Shown in pieces: positions 31,806 to 43,489 of a DNA stretch of 64,000 nucleotides. This DNA is from Salisapilia sapeloensis (Eukaryota; Oomycota; Peronosporomycetes; Peronosporales; Salisapiliaceae). The translations under genes were made by a program, and so were the position numbers. Position 1 is the first letter of the stretch. Each line of letters begins with the position of its first letter. The notes beneath the pieces are model-generated. The model worked only from the letters and a program-made list of their open reading frames with translations, ran no database searches and had not been told where the DNA came from. The DNA lies in the NCBI GenBank assembly GCA_023334545.1, contig JAADVB010000081.1, positions 1-64,000 of the forward strand, given 5' to 3'.

Positions 31806-33923
31806 TTAATCCACCTCTTCCATCGTGCTCTCCTCTTCCTCGCCCTCAAGCGGAGGCAAGTCGTCCATGTTCTCATCCGCAGCATCATCATCGTCGTCGA
31901 TGCTCAGACCGAGCTTAATAAGACGGTGGATACGGTTCGCGAACGTCGTCGGCTCATCGAGGCTGAAGCCAGACGTCAGGAGCGACGTGTCGTAAAGCAA
32001 CCAGATGAGATCCTTGACCGTCTTGTCGCTCTTGTCGGCCTCGGCCTTTTCACGAAGCGCCTTAATGATCGGATGGAGCGGGTTGATCTCCATCGTCTTC
32101 TTCGACGTCATGTACTGCGACGTGCTGCTGTCACGAAGCGCCTGCGCCTTCATGATACGCTCCATGTTGGCAGACCAGCCGTACTCGCCCGTCACGAGTA
32201 CGCACGGGGACTCGACGATACGGTTCGAGATCTCGACCTTCTCGACCTTGTCGTCCAAGACCTCCTTCATGAGCTTGGTAAGACCCTCCGTAGCGGCCTT
32301 AGCCTCCTCGAACGACTTCTTCTCGTCCTCGGTTTCCTCCATCTGGAGTCCTTCCTTGCTCACCGAGATGAGCTTCTTGCCCTCGTACTCCTTGAGCTGC
32401 TGGACGGCGTATTCATCGATAGCCTCGACCATGAACAGCACCTCGTAGCCCTTCTTCTTGAGCTTCTCAATGAACGGAGACGTCTCGACCGCCTTCTTGG
32501 ATTCACCCGTGACGTAGTAGATGCCAGGCTGGTTCTCCGGCATGCGCGAGATGTAGTCGTCGAGCGACGTCATGTCCTCACCGCTCTTGGTCGAGTGGTA
32601 GCGGAGGAGCTTGGCGATCTTGTTACGGTTCGTCGAGTCCTCGTGGATACCGAGCTTAAGGTTCTTGCTGAAGGCCTCGTAGAACTTCTTGTAGTTCTCC
32701 TCGTCTTCAGCGATTTCAGCGAACATCTCGAGGCACTTCTTGACCAAGTTCTTCTTGATCACACGCAAAATCTTGTTCTGCTGGAGCGTCTCACGCGAAA
32801 TGTTCAACGGCAAGTCCTCAGAGTCGACAACACCCTTGACGAAGGACAAGTACTCAGGCATCAAGTCCTCGCAGTTGTCCATAATGAACACACGACGGAC
32901 GTAAAGCTTGATGTTGTTCAGCTTCTTCTTTCCGCCACCTTCAAACATGTCGAACGGAGCGCGCTTCGGCGTGTAGAGGCACGCCTTGAACTCGAGCTGA
33001 CCTTCAACAGAGAAGTGCTTGACGGCCATGTGCTCCTCCCAGTCGTTCGTGAGCGACTTGTAGAACGAAGCGTACTCGTCGTGCGTGACGTCCTCCGGCT
33101 TGCGCATCCAGATCGGCTTCTGGTCGTTCAGGTGCTGCCAGTCGTGCGTCACCTCCTGGATCTTCTTGGTCTTCTTCTTCTTCTCACCATCTTCGTCCTC
33201 ATCAACTTCCTCAACCTTAGGCTTGTCGTCCTCTTCCTTCTCGTCTTCCTCCTCTTCCTCATCGTCAGTCACCTCCTTCTCTTCGGTCTTCTCGACGTAA
33301 AGACGGATGGGGAAACCAATGAACTCGGAGTGCTTCTTGACGAGGTCCTTGAGCTTGCGCTCTTCAAGGTACTCAAGCATGTCCTCCTTGAGCTTGAAGT
33401 CAATGCGCGTACCACGCGGGATGCGCTCGCCCTGGTCCGGGGTGATCGTGAAGGAGCCACCAGCGGCAGACTCCCACACGTACTGCTCGTCGTCATTGTG
33501 CTTGGAGTGGACGACGACCTTGTCGGCAACAAGGTAACCAGAGTAGAAACCGACACCGAACTGACCGATCATAGAGATATCAGCGCCAGCGGAAAGCGCT
33601 TCCATGAAGGCCTTGGTGCCAGACTTGGCAATCGTACCGAGGTTGTTGATCATGTCGGCCTTGGTCATACCGATACCAGAGTCCTGGATGGACAAAATGC
33701 CGTTGGCCTTGTCCGGGATGATCTTAATCTCGAGGTTCTTGTCAGCGTCAAGGACGGACGGGTCCGTAAGCGACGCGTAACGGATCTTGTCGAGCGCATC
33801 ACTTGAGTTACTGATGATTTCACGGAGGAAAATGTCCTTGTTCGAGTAGAACGTGTTAATGATCAGACTCAAGAGCTGGTTGATGTCCGCCGAAAAGGCG
33901 AAGGTTTCTGCTTCCGCGCTCAT
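31806..33923 (-). CDS. HSP90: Cytosolic HSP90
   Basis: Single exon, 705 aa. ATP-dependent chaperone for kinases, receptors and other clients. GHKL ATPase motifs: [40 protein letters not shown] charged acidic/Lys linker (about 215-265) separates the N and middle domains, and the protein ends in MEEVD, the docking peptide for TPR co-chaperones, which marks the cytosolic form. The frame is open upstream to 33971, but the ATG at 33923 gives the usual [16 protein letters not shown] start. Strong bias toward C/G-ending codons fits high expression and creates a long antisense open frame. An Inr match and heat-shock-like elements lie upstream. Confidence 0.98.
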   Translation of the reverse strand: MSAEAETFAFSADINQLLSLIINTFYSNKDIFLREIISNSSDALDKIRYASLTDPSVLDADKNLEIKIIPDKANGILSIQDSGIGMTKADMINNLGTIAKSGTKAFMEALSAGADISMIGQFGVGFYSGYLVADKVVVHSKHNDDEQYVWESAAGGSFTITPDQGERIPRGTRIDFKLKEDMLEYLEERKLKDLVKKHSEFIGFPIRLYVEKTEEKEVTDDEEEEEDEKEEDDKPKVEEVDEDEDGEKKKKTKKIQEVTHDWQHLNDQKPIWMRKPEDVTHDEYASFYKSLTNDWEEHMAVKHFSVEGQLEFKACLYTPKRAPFDMFEGGGKKKLNNIKLYVRRVFIMDNCEDLMPEYLSFVKGVVDSEDLPLNISRETLQQNKILRVIKKNLVKKCLEMFAEIAEDEENYKKFYEAFSKNLKLGIHEDSTNRNKIAKLLRYHSTKSGEDMTSLDDYISRMPENQPGIYYVTGESKKAVETSPFIEKLKKKGYEVLFMVEAIDEYAVQQLKEYEGKKLISVSKEGLQMEETEDEKKSFEEAKAATEGLTKLMKEVLDDKVEKVEISNRIVESPCVLVTGEYGWSANMERIMKAQALRDSSTSQYMTSKKTMEINPLHPIIKALREKAEADKSDKTVKDLIWLLYDTSLLTSGFSLDEPTTFANRIHRLIKLGLSIDDDDDAADENMDDLPPLEGEEEESTMEEVD

Positions 33924-33969
33924 GTTTCTCTTGTTTCGGTTGAAAATGCGCGCTTGAGGTGTCCGCGGC

Positions 33970-33985
33970 AACTATGGAAATGACT
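33970..33985 (-). promoter_or_regulatory. Oomycete Inr/FPR-like core promoter of HSP90
   Basis: Minus-strand sequence AGTCATTTCCATAGTT closely matches the oomycete core promoter consensus GCTCATTYYNCAWTTT. It lies about 47-62 nt upstream of the HSP90 ATG, a typical distance from transcription start to start codon. Function inferred. Confidence 0.6.
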
Positions 33986-36153
33986 GGGTGCAGGTCTTGC
34001 GGATCTTTTATTCGACTTACTTGACTTTTGTATGGGCGACCCTTCCCGCCCAATGCGCCACCGATTGGAACTTATCGATGGATCTTTCTCGAACTTGGAT
34101 TCGAGAAGGGTAGGACAGCAAGTATGAGGATGGAGGTTCGCTTGGATGGGGCATTTTAATTATAATAGAATAGTATAAATGGATGCATGGAAAGTGTAGA
34201 CGGAGATGGTGGGGAGGTAGGAGGCGACGAGCTCTTCCGTGGATGGTGGTAGTAGCATGGAAGATTCTAGACGGATGGGAATATTCGAACAGTCGCTGAT
34301 ATACAAAAAACAAGTGTATTATTAGTGTAGCCATATCGAGTTTGGAAAGTCAACTTCATCTAAACTTCAACATCGTGTCCGCTGAGAGGATACCTGGAGC
34401 GAAGCTACTCTCTTGTCATCTGAATGGAACATGGATGGCTTTCTATTTATGTCCTGTCTCGTGTATTGGTGCAATTGAGTCTATGTGTGGATGGTTATCA
34501 TTGACAGGGACGTAAGCGCCACGTGTTCACTGTTGCAGCTTTCCGTTTAACAGTCATACCTTCGTATCTCTATCTGAGTGAGTACTACGTATCAGGACAA
34601 TCTTCCTTTGGATCCATTTTCTTGTGCACAAAAAATTGATGCATATAGAAAGTATGCTCACCACTGTTGGGAGGATATACCACTATAAAAATTGATAATG
34701 GCATTGCCACCTTTTCAGATGAATTGCATTCTCTTTCCTTTGACATGAACCTAGGCTTGGTGTACAAGAGATACAAGGATCATTAAAGCCAAGTATAATG
34801 ACGTTTATGGAGATGAAAAATGAACATTCCGTGTGCGCCTTCGGAACTGTGTCATCTCGAACAAGCGATGAATATAGATATCTCTTCCGTTAGACAACCT
34901 GCTATGCCGTGCTTCAAAGTATCTTCTTTCTGAGCTGTACGAAGACATTATAAAATAAGAGATATATATTCTATGATGAAAGCTCTAGCAAGTAAATCGG
35001 TGTTCGTTGAGTAGATAATCGGGTAGTACACAAGGCATTGAAGGCGATATGAAAACAAAAAAGGATAAATTATAAGAGAAATTAATACATGAGTCTTTGA
35101 CGGGTTTCCTACTCTTTTGTCGTTATCCACCTTTTCATTCCTATCTATGCATGTCGTTCGCTTTTCAGCCGACCTTTGATGGGGCATAGTGTCGAGCGTA
35201 TCATCGGAAGTCCTTCAGGTTGAAGTGTCATTCGATTTACTTCCGCTATTGAGCTCTTCGCTGTTTTACTGGGACGGATACAGTGCGCGTTGAACATGGC
35301 GCTCAATTATTCCATCCAGCACGGTACTGTGTCTGTTCCGAAATAATAGAGAAGGGCTCAATAGCGCAAGTAAATCGAAGAGCTCACCGAGTCTTTCGCG
35401 CGCTTTTTCAAATGTGCACATTTCGAGCACCAGGCATGCTTTGAAGTCTTCTCGAAGATCATTTTCTCCTGTGTGCATGAAAGACGAAGACAGAGATAAA
35501 CCAAGAATATGAATTCGCATCTCCATTGGCAGTAAAGGACACTCGCTTATGCATTCGATATGATGGGAGAAAGTTGTATTGAAGTGTTGTGTTAGGTTTC
35601 CATAGCATGTAGCTACTCCGAATCAACAACTCTCAACGAACACAGAGCTGTCCGATTTGAATATCGAGAATATAATTGCTAAAAGTGAGCCCCCAATCAT
35701 GCCGACTCGGTATTCAGTGCAAACACGGCTTAAAATGTGGATGGTTTTAGACTGTTGAGGATCGCAACCTTCGCCATCGAAGCATTTGCAATCTCTTTGA
35801 TAGCGTATACGATACAATCTTTTCTACGAGCACAAAACTAATTGCCAGCAAAACCTACAGTAGGCCCATCTCAAATGTACATTTACTTGTACAAGTAGAG
35901 TACTAGCTACCTATCAACTTCCTCAAGACATCATTCCATTAAAGAGAGCATGCATAAAGTACAATCAAACGGACATCGTGCCAATATGATCTAAGAAGAC
36001 TGATGCTAGATACAGCAACTCTTAAAAGCTCCTGCTGCAACAACTAGATAGAAAACATATATGAATATAAATTGATCTATTACCAGCATACGCGATTTAA
36101 CTGCAGAGTATCTAGAAGAATGGACTTCTTAACAATCTCACTTTCGTACGAAT
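33986..36153. other. AT-rich non-coding region (2.2 kb)
   Basis: Apart from HSP90 promoter candidates at its left end, no supported gene, tRNA or mobile element was seen. Only short random frames occur. The right end is probably the 3' UTR of the leftward lipase gene. Confidence 0.5.
34087..34108. promoter_or_regulatory. Candidate heat-shock element upstream of HSP90
   Basis: TTCTCGAA and TTCGAGAA occur as two TTCnnGAA units (34087-34094, 34101-34108) separated by 6 bp, about 165-185 nt upstream of the HSP90 start. Heat-shock factor binds alternating GAA/TTC units; the 14-bp offset between units is not the ideal 5-bp phasing. Location in front of a heat-shock gene supports the call. Confidence 0.5.
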
Positions 36154-37593
36154 CTACTTGCGCTCGTCCTTCTCGTATGCGCTTCGCATGAGCAGAAACA
36201 AACTCTTATAAGTTTTCCTTGCGTTTTCATCCCAAGCAGTTCCTGTGCGATGATTGCCGTTCACACGATAGACATGCCATCGTCCTTTGAGGTAGTGACA
36301 ATGGTCTTCCTGGATATCATCTACCGAAGTATGTGAGTTAAAGCGAAGACGACGCTTATGACCAACCGTCGGGACATCGTGTGCAGTTGCTTCTGACTCA
36401 GTCACTGGTGCAAGTGCGTCATCGGAAGCTGCTAAGGCTTCCGGTATCTCTGCTGGCGCAGGGAACCAAGGTCGGTCCATCGACTTGATATTAATAATCC
36501 CATCGTTCGTCTGCCACGCATCCGAGTCAAATCCTTCAAAGAGGTCTGGAAGTGACTTTGTCACGATAGTCATCACCCAGCTTAACCAGAAGAGGAACGA
36601 AAACCAGGAGAAAGAAACATTCTTTGCTCGTCTCCATAGCAGAATGGACAGAAGAAAAGCTCCTTGCAATCGAAACGCCAAGGACATTTCGATCGGTAGT
36701 AGATCCATCAACAATAAGCCGAGGACTACTAGTACCAGCAGCTCTGCCGCTGGGAAATGAGCCGAGTCGTGCGTCGTGGCGATGCTTAGCAAGTAGATCT
36801 TGTCCATTTCAATCAACTTTTTATTTCGTTGAACGCGTTCGTGAGGTAGGATGTCGAAAAACAAGTTCCCTTTGTGCATTCTCCGAGGCATGTTCGGACC
36901 AGCGAGATCAGAGAGCGAATGGTCTCTCCATTGCGTCATCCGCAAGTCGTACATGGAACGAAGGAAAGGAAGTTTTTGGTAAATCTGAAGCCAGCCGATG
37001 ATGACACCACAGAATGCCTGTCCTCGTAATCCCAACGGCGATGTCGTATCGCGGATACCAAAGAGGTATGGAAACGTCGATCCCGTGAGTGGACTCGCGA
37101 TCGTCGTGAGGCTACGCACCCACGAAGCATCTGAGCCGACTTTGAAAAAGTCTTGGCAAAGCAATTGGTAAAGCTCCAACGCAGTGGTGCCACCACAGCT
37201 GTGACCAACGAGGTGTATCGGCCGCTTGCTGCTCCACTTGGCATGCAGTGGATGGTGGAAAGTTGGACCATAGCGATGGTGTCCACGTTCCTTCGAGTGC
37301 TCTTCTCCGTAATCGACCGTACCACCATAGAGTTGGTAGAAGGTCTCGCACGCCCGATCATGGTCTGAAGTGATGATACCACAGTCAACCATGATATGAT
37401 TCGGATTCAATTCTTGCAGAATGTCGTCTGGCCAATACGCCGGACCTCGCCCGTACAGCGGCCTCGAACGCCCATAGCCGAAGGCACCTAGCACAGTCCA
37501 AGCATCTTTAGTAACTCTGGAAAGCTAGGTAGAGAGTCGTAGCCATTGCATACCGTGGATAAGAACGACAGGAAACTTGGTTGTCGCTGACAT
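36154..37593 (-). CDS. Membrane-anchored lipase, bacterial family I.5-like
   Basis: Exons 37554-37593 and 36154-37487 (intron 66 nt), 457 aa. Alpha/beta hydrolase: oxyanion strand PVVLIHGAFGYGR, a zinc-lid-like segment GGTVDYGEEHSKERGHHRYG, and the nucleophile elbow PIHLVGHSCGG with Ser about 110. The VDYG..H...HGH.R.G pattern is the signature of Staphylococcus/Geobacillus family I.5-I.6 lipases. The catalytic Asp and His are probably further on (HDSAHFP or the C-terminal GNHRTGTAWDENAR). Several hydrophobic segments (about 265-345) are not part of the bacterial enzymes and suggest membrane anchoring. No signal peptide is seen. Expected substrate is neutral lipid or triglyceride. Confidence 0.8.
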
Positions 37594-38973
37594 TGTCAGT
37601 GGACTGAAGGACGAGCGAATATGCGAATGAAAAGGTAAAGGCCGCCCACGCTCACATAGCATTAGTACTCGACAGGCATGTCGACCGTACGTAAATTGCC
37701 ATCATTCATATGGAACGGTATAGAGGAATGGCAGGTTCGAGTAGGAACAAATGACACTGTCACATCAAGTCAACTTCAAACGCGATTCTGAAGATACTCG
37801 TGTCTGCAACTAAGATGGTCCATAAAGAGATTTTAAGTGGAGTACCAGCTATACTCACGATGTTCGGTTCGATTTCACCATGATTGACTAGAATTTCATT
37901 ACGTGTATATTTGACGATCAAGTGCGATTTTGAAGAGCTTCTTGCGTTGTGACGATGTTTATGTCAATGCTGTCTTCGTCCACATTGCGACAACGCTAAT
38001 GAGAAAAATGCAAACTGGGCAATGGGCTTATTCATTTACGTGGACGTGTCCGTGCCCGCGTTTCTATTCAAATCGTCATCAGTAACCACATGAGTATGTA
38101 CCTCGAGATAGTAGCATGGTTGCAGCATATTGACGCATCAAATTGGTCTGGTTATCGCCTTTCATCGCAAAAAGTTTTTTACTGAGCAAGGTCGACCCGG
38201 AGCTCTACGAGATACACAACTAGAAATCGTAAGATAATGCTTATAAGCAGTGTGTAAGTCTATTGAAGTGCACGATGATACCGCCGTCAAGAGCGCGTTG
38301 ATCATGCTCATGACATTTACTTCGCGTCAGAGATAGTGGTACATGAGGAGACTGCGTTATCGCTATTGGTAGATTACATTATCTAGGACAAGAAACTCAT
38401 GAACACATCGACATCGTTTATACTTCTTTGTGAGCTACATTCCATTTCCATTTGTTCATCACGGTGAAGCTTTTCAATCGATTGATCAACTTGGGTACCG
38501 CTTCCATTGGATATTGCTTAATCCAAATGACAATGTCACCAAGGTGTTGGTGGGAAGGTGCACTGTAGCGATTAAGACAAGCATAGGACGAGCAAACGCA
38601 ATTAAAGTTGGCTTGACATAAAGATGCCCGCATCTTATGCAAATACCTCTACATTCCTAAAGCAACCGCGTGGTATGGATATAGAAAGAGCTAAGCACGA
38701 GATGAAGTATGAAGCAATGTCGAAACGGAATCCACGATATCACTCCTTCCAACAAGATCGGGCTGCTATACTCGAACATTCCAAGCAACTACAACTCCCA
38801 ATTACGGGATCAACGTCCATTGTAGCCATTGAAAAGTAGTTTAGAGCAAAGATGATACTTTTGTATTTATAAAAGCAGCAAAACTTTGATCCACGCCGGG
38901 TTTGGCGTTTAGTTGTATAAATAGAATAGACAGTAACCAATTAATATGAGCTTAAAAGCTCAACGCAAAGTAC
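37594..38973. other. Intergenic region (1.4 kb)
   Basis: Mostly without recognisable features between two divergent genes. It contains one small ATG frame at 38624-38839, listed separately. Confidence 0.5.
38624..38839 (+). CDS. Possible small protein, 71 aa, unrecognised
   Basis: ATG-started frame with protein-like composition: Lys/Glu-rich helix (MDIERAKHEMKYEAMSKRN), then RAAILEHSKQLQLP. No known family. It could be the last exon of a small spliced gene or chance. The stop lies 134 bp before the PP6 regulatory gene start. Confidence 0.25.
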   Translation: MPASYANTSTFLKQPRGMDIERAKHEMKYEAMSKRNPRYHSFQQDRAAILEHSKQLQLPITGSTSIVAIEK

Positions 38974-40892
38974 ATGGAGTCGCTACTTTTGCTTCCAAAC
39001 GTCCGAAGCTTGCTCCAACAAGAGAACTTGATCCAGCTCTTTTCAGACATCAATATACAGGATGATCGATATATCCCGACGCTCCAGTATCTCGTGCAAC
39101 CTGACCACTGTAAGAATCGGAGTGTATTGCAGATATTATCTTTGCTCATGTCTATACAGTACAGGAACTAGTTGCGCTTCTGTTAGAGGAACCTCACGAG
39201 TCGTTAGAGAAAACAATTGCGTCCACAGGCAATGGACAATACCCGGTATATAGTCAGTACTCGTTCGTGTATAAAGCGCAATGGCTGCTTTGCTCGTCCA
39301 CTTTTTCCCATGGTATCATTTCAGCGATACTGTCGTTAAATTCACAGCAAAAGCAGACACTACAGGAGTTTATGTTGTGCTGTAATACTCGTGATACGAT
39401 GGTAACCGAGGCCTTCACCCGCTTTTTATCGGCTATCATTGATCAACATTCAGTGATAGGCTTGGTTACTTTCTTCGAGGACCGTCAGGAAGAGCTTGTT
39501 GAAACGTTACTCGTTCAATTGTACTACGAGTCCGTCCGAGAAGTCCTCGTTCTTATATGTACAAACACCAGCGATACCGAGGTGCATATGAAAGGGTTTG
39601 TTGGGCAGTTATTACATCAACTCAGTCCACAGTCCAAGCTACTCGAAGACACTTCCCTTGTGTCTAGTCGGGTGATCGAGAAACTAGCCAAGGATGAACC
39701 ACATCATACGTTCTCTCGTGTGATGTTCACTTGCGACTTCATTACAGACATCATTCATGAAAAACGAACAGGAAGCATAGGTTGGTTTTACGTCAATGAA
39801 CTGATGCACAACGAGACGTATATCAACCATTTTCTGGATGCAGTTGTGTGGGAACTTACGACTTTGCCGACGTTTCTCGCGAATGAGTCCTATGCAGTCA
39901 AAGTGCTGAACACTTTACTGCAGCAGTCTCAGTGTGGTTGTGTCACGAAGTTAGCTTTTACAGGACGACCGAGTGACACAGAAGCATGGCAAGAACAAAG
40001 TCCGCACGTCGACTTGAGCTTGTTATGGAAAAAGATGATCGAACGATTACCAGAGCTTTTACAACTAGTACAATTACCACTCACACGGTCCTTTCGACCG
40101 ACACTGATTCAGGTCATCTACTTGATACTTCCTATCGTCAACTGCTCCTGCTATATCGTCGACCAACACTTAATCAAAGCGAAGACATTCGAAACGCTGA
40201 TCGAAGTCGTTCTCAAGTATCCACGTCTTCACATCGTCCATTCTGCCGTCGTTCGACTCTTCATCCTCTCCCTCGAAGACGCACCATTCATGTTTGGTAA
40301 AGAGCTTCCGGTTCTGCGCACTGGAAGCGATCCACTTCGACTCCACTTATTGCTACAAGGCTGTCTCGAACTACTGCTCTCGTCATATGAGAAACAGCTA
40401 GAATTTCCACCTGCCTTCACCGACATTTCCATCTCCTTTGACCAAGCACTTACGGCAGCAAGGGCTAACTTGACCCAACCTCCCCATCATAAGCTCTTGA
40501 AACGATGGCAAAGATATCGATCCAACTTTCTGCTTCCAATTCAAATGCTGTGGGAGAACCAAGTACAAGAGAAGAAGATCGTGTCTGCTCCACCCTCTCC
40601 AAAGCACACCGACAGTGAACTAGAAACACTTCCTCCTACCATTTTTACACAAGACAAGGACTCACCTACAAAACCCACTATTCTTTGCCATTCGCATCCG
40701 ATCCAAGGCTTAATGGAGGAGATGATAAGCACGACGGAAGAAGTGGTCGTATCAGACGAACTTGATCATCAGAAAGACAGTGAGACCCCTCTGTCTGCTC
40801 TCTATGATGATGAAGAGCGAATGATCATGGAGAAGGTGGTGTCGGAGCAAGAGCAACGTACTGTCATCACATCCAATCAAGCACAGAACTAG
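38974..40892 (+). CDS. SAPS-domain PP6/SIT4 phosphatase regulatory subunit
   Basis: Exons 38974-39109 and 39160-40892 (intron 50 nt), 622 aa. All-helical protein of the SAPS family (yeast SAP155/185/190, human PPP6R1-3), which binds PP6/SIT4 catalytic subunits and directs them in cell-cycle and nutrient signalling. The N-terminal exon joins as LQYLVQPDHLQELVALLLEE, the usual place where the conserved core begins. Conserved-looking segments include STFSHGIISAILSL and LIEVVLKYPRLHIVHSAVV. The C-terminal ~130 residues are acidic and disordered. A second ATG frame overlapping the 5' end (38946) is in another phase and stops early. TIP41, another PP2A-class regulator, lies 20 kb away. Confidence 0.82.
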
Positions 40893-40930
40893 ACAATCAG
40901 ATGCAGAGAACAAGAGACTAGCAAGTATAT

Positions 40931-42697
40931 CTATTCAGCTTCTTCCTTTACTTTTTCCTCCTCCTCTTCCTCCTTCACTTGTTCCTGCTTGACTTCCAAA
41001 CCGTCCAACAGCTCACGTATCTGCGTTCGAGACCTTTCAATGTCCTCCGTCGTTTTCTCTTCGTTCTCGTCCTTCACCTCGAGCTCTTGCTCCAACAACT
41101 CGAGCTGCTCTTTCAAAGTGTCCACGACACTCGATCGCTTCAAATTGCTTTCGTACAGTTGGATATTGATGTACGCATTCAACTTTCGAGAGTACGTGCA
41201 CAAGTGAGCAAGCGTAAAGGCAAGTCGTTGTAGCACATATAGCCCTGCCTCCAGTCTACGAACATACGCCTCGTCCGAGTCATCATCGACACTCGATTGA
41301 ACTCGTTCGTAGTACTTGCCAAACAAACTCACAAGCCGATCTACCTTTTCCATCTCATTCTCGATAAACTTTGCATGGAATCGATCACAAACATCGTGCT
41401 CTGCCTCTGGACGCAAGAGACCACAGCACGAAGCGATGATACTCGCTGTATTCTCCTCCAGCTGAGCTTTCACGGACGCAAGCTTGTAGTTCTTGGACGG
41501 ACGAACGATCTTCTTGCCCATAAAGTACGAAAACAAGGCACGCAAGCCACCGACTTGGACCAGTCGCTCGCAATTCCGAACGTTCCCGATCGTCGCGTGG
41601 TCTACGATCCGCACTGCGCCATGACCGACGAATAGTTTCTTGTCTTTCAAGCACCGGAGCATGAGCTCCATGCCTTCTAAATGTCGAAAGTGGTCCTGTG
41701 CCTGTCGAACGAGCAAGACACTACATAACGAATTGACTAGGTTTTCTACCAACTCTTCCTCTTCTTCTGACGCTGGCGTCCGCTTACGGTACGGAGCCAA
41801 CGCCTGGAGAAGTCCATCCAGTCCATCCGTATCCTCTTGCTTCTTGAGAAAATGATCTCGAGAAGCTGGACCGGATTGGAGCAGGATGGATAGGATTTCA
41901 CTAGCGTACAATTTATTTTCACTAAAGGAACGAGATGGACTAACTAGTTGGAGTAGGAACGGCGCGACATTCGTGTGTCCGATGGCTTGTTCACATGCAG
42001 ATGGAAGCACCTCGGCAACGTTTTCCAGGAGCTGGAGGGAATGGTAGATCCCCGTCGCCTCGGCAGCGTTCTCGTCCTGCGTCGGGTTCGCTGCATCCAT
42101 CTGCCACATGTTGGACACTACTAACGAAAGCATGTTCTGGTCTACAAAGGTCTGGACGAGGCCGCGAGTGTGCTCGAGCACAGCAGACGTGGCGGAAGCT
42201 TCTTCCTCCACCACGTCCGAAAGCTCCGCAAGAACGGAGAGGACACTAAGGCGTACGTCTAGATTCTCATGGGAAAGCATACCCAAGAGCATACTAGGTA
42301 CTTGTAGCTCCTGTAGACGTGGATATAAGGACGAAGCAGCACCCACTGCCTTCCATTTATTCACTTCTTCATCGAGTGTCACCTCGGAGTCCATGAATTT
42401 CGTCGGGTCATTCGCGTATTTGGAGCGTTGGAGAGCGTTTTTACGTATAGCTTTCTGTAGTGAAGTCGCCATGGATTTTAAGGAGCGTGCATCGAGCGTT
42501 AGCACTTGATTCTTGTCAGCTTGGGCCAATAATCGGTCCATATCGTCCTTGGACATCTCTGTTTCCTGTGTTCTGGAACGTTTAGCATGAGATTCGACGC
42601 CATCCGTGTAAGTGGATGGGTTGTCTTCGTCAATATCATCTTCTAGAGACCGTTTCTTCGCATGTACGTCGGATTCAGAGCGAGAGGAAGAGCTCAT
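40931..42697 (-). CDS. CTNNBL1: CTNNBL1 (beta-catenin-like protein 1)
   Basis: Single exon, 588 aa. Armadillo-like helical repeat protein of the spliceosome (Prp19/CDC5L-associated) that also acts as a nuclear import-type adaptor. Diagnostic segments are DRLLAQADKNQVLTLDARSL, the helix KFMDSEVTLDEEVNKWKAVG, SMLLGMLSHENLDVRLSVLS, and the conserved HGAVRIVDHATIGNVRNCERL. The N-terminal 55 residues hold a basic KR-rich signal (HAKKRSLEDD and SHAKRSRTQE), and the C-terminus is a long acidic coiled coil. Length is close to human CTNNBL1 (563 aa). It fits the intron-rich genome. Confidence 0.93.
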   Translation of the reverse strand: MSSSSRSESDVHAKKRSLEDDIDEDNPSTYTDGVESHAKRSRTQETEMSKDDMDRLLAQADKNQVLTLDARSLKSMATSLQKAIRKNALQRSKYANDPTKFMDSEVTLDEEVNKWKAVGAASSLYPRLQELQVPSMLLGMLSHENLDVRLSVLSVLAELSDVVEEEASATSAVLEHTRGLVQTFVDQNMLSLVVSNMWQMDAANPTQDENAAEATGIYHSLQLLENVAEVLPSACEQAIGHTNVAPFLLQLVSPSRSFSENKLYASEILSILLQSGPASRDHFLKKQEDTDGLDGLLQALAPYRKRTPASEEEEELVENLVNSLCSVLLVRQAQDHFRHLEGMELMLRCLKDKKLFVGHGAVRIVDHATIGNVRNCERLVQVGGLRALFSYFMGKKIVRPSKNYKLASVKAQLEENTASIIASCCGLLRPEAEHDVCDRFHAKFIENEMEKVDRLVSLFGKYYERVQSSVDDDSDEAYVRRLEAGLYVLQRLAFTLAHLCTYSRKLNAYINIQLYESNLKRSSVVDTLKEQLELLEQELEVKDENEEKTTEDIERSRTQIRELLDGLEVKQEQVKEEEEEEKVKEEAE

Positions 42698-43128
42698 GAC
42701 GTCCGAAAGTTTATTATCTACTTTTTGTGTCGCGTTTTAGTGTCGTGGAAAACACTTGAACAAAATATAGGACCAGGAAAAGGTACTTGAGAAAGCGTCT
42801 ACTTGGCTCTTTTTGACCATCGTCATGTACGCTCACGACGTACTCCTGTGCTCATGCAAAGTCGGAGCATTATATATACATCTACCATTACGATATTAAA
42901 ACGAGCTAAAAGACACATAAGCAGATTCTTCTCAATACTGCATAAAGGTCTAGCTGAAAGATAATGAAAGCTAGCTGAACTAGTAGATATTCATGTATAT
43001 TCCTGTTCTACTTAGGACTGCAAGATCGGTTGAGGCCGAGATGCAAAGAGCACTCGCTGTCGCGCGATCCCAACGACTTCATATTGCAATTCTATTCCCA
43101 TTCCACTCCATAAGCACATATGTATCTC
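42698..43128. other. Intergenic, nothing recognised
   Basis: 430 bp between CTNNBL1 start and CTF8 stop, both leftward. No open frame or RNA gene is supported. It should include the CTNNBL1 promoter and CTF8 3' UTR. Confidence 0.5.
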
Positions 43129-43389
43129 CTACAAGCTGACGATGCTACCTTCATCCTGTTCAGCTCCACCATGCTTTTCAAGCACAGCAAAAGGCTTTGG
43201 AAGCGGCGCTAGCTTCCCAGTGAGTAGCTGATGACCGATACGCAGTGTCGGTACGCCATTCACAAACTTTAGTTTCCCGATCTCGGTGTCCTGGAAGCCA
43301 TCGGAAGCTTCCTCCGGTACGATCTGTCCTTGGAACTCGACCACACACCACTCGTGGTCCGCCCCCGTCGTCTCCACCTCCACGAGCAT
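43129..43389 (-). CDS. CHTF8: CTF8, alternative RFC clamp-loader subunit
   Basis: 86 aa, single exon. CTF8 binds CTF18 and DCC1 in the alternative replication factor C complex that handles PCNA during sister-chromatid cohesion. Evidence is the family pattern WCVVEFQGQI, then IGKLKF, then VPTLRIGHQLLTGKLAPLPKPFAVLEK, together with the characteristic tiny size. It is head-to-head with the C2/PH-like gene, 100 bp between starts. Confidence 0.85.
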   Translation of the reverse strand: MLVEVETTGADHEWCVVEFQGQIVPEEASDGFQDTEIGKLKFVNGVPTLRIGHQLLTGKLAPLPKPFAVLEKHGGAEQDEGSIVSL

Positions 43390-43489
43390 GCTTCGAGCTT
43401 CCTGTTCGTGTGCTTTATCCGGATGACTAGCATCTTATCCGGACAACAATTCCACGACACAAGCTGCCGGTGCTTCGATCCTAGCAGCT

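Noticed and set aside
31926-33806. 626-codon open frame on the plus strand opposite HSP90
   Set aside because: It lies wholly within HSP90 and is Leu/Arg/Val-rich. Strong codon bias in highly expressed genes removes stops from this antisense frame; no family resemblance.
34017-35817. Several 60-105 codon minus-strand frames in the AT-rich region
   Set aside because: Random composition, no family resemblance and no plausible splice links between them.
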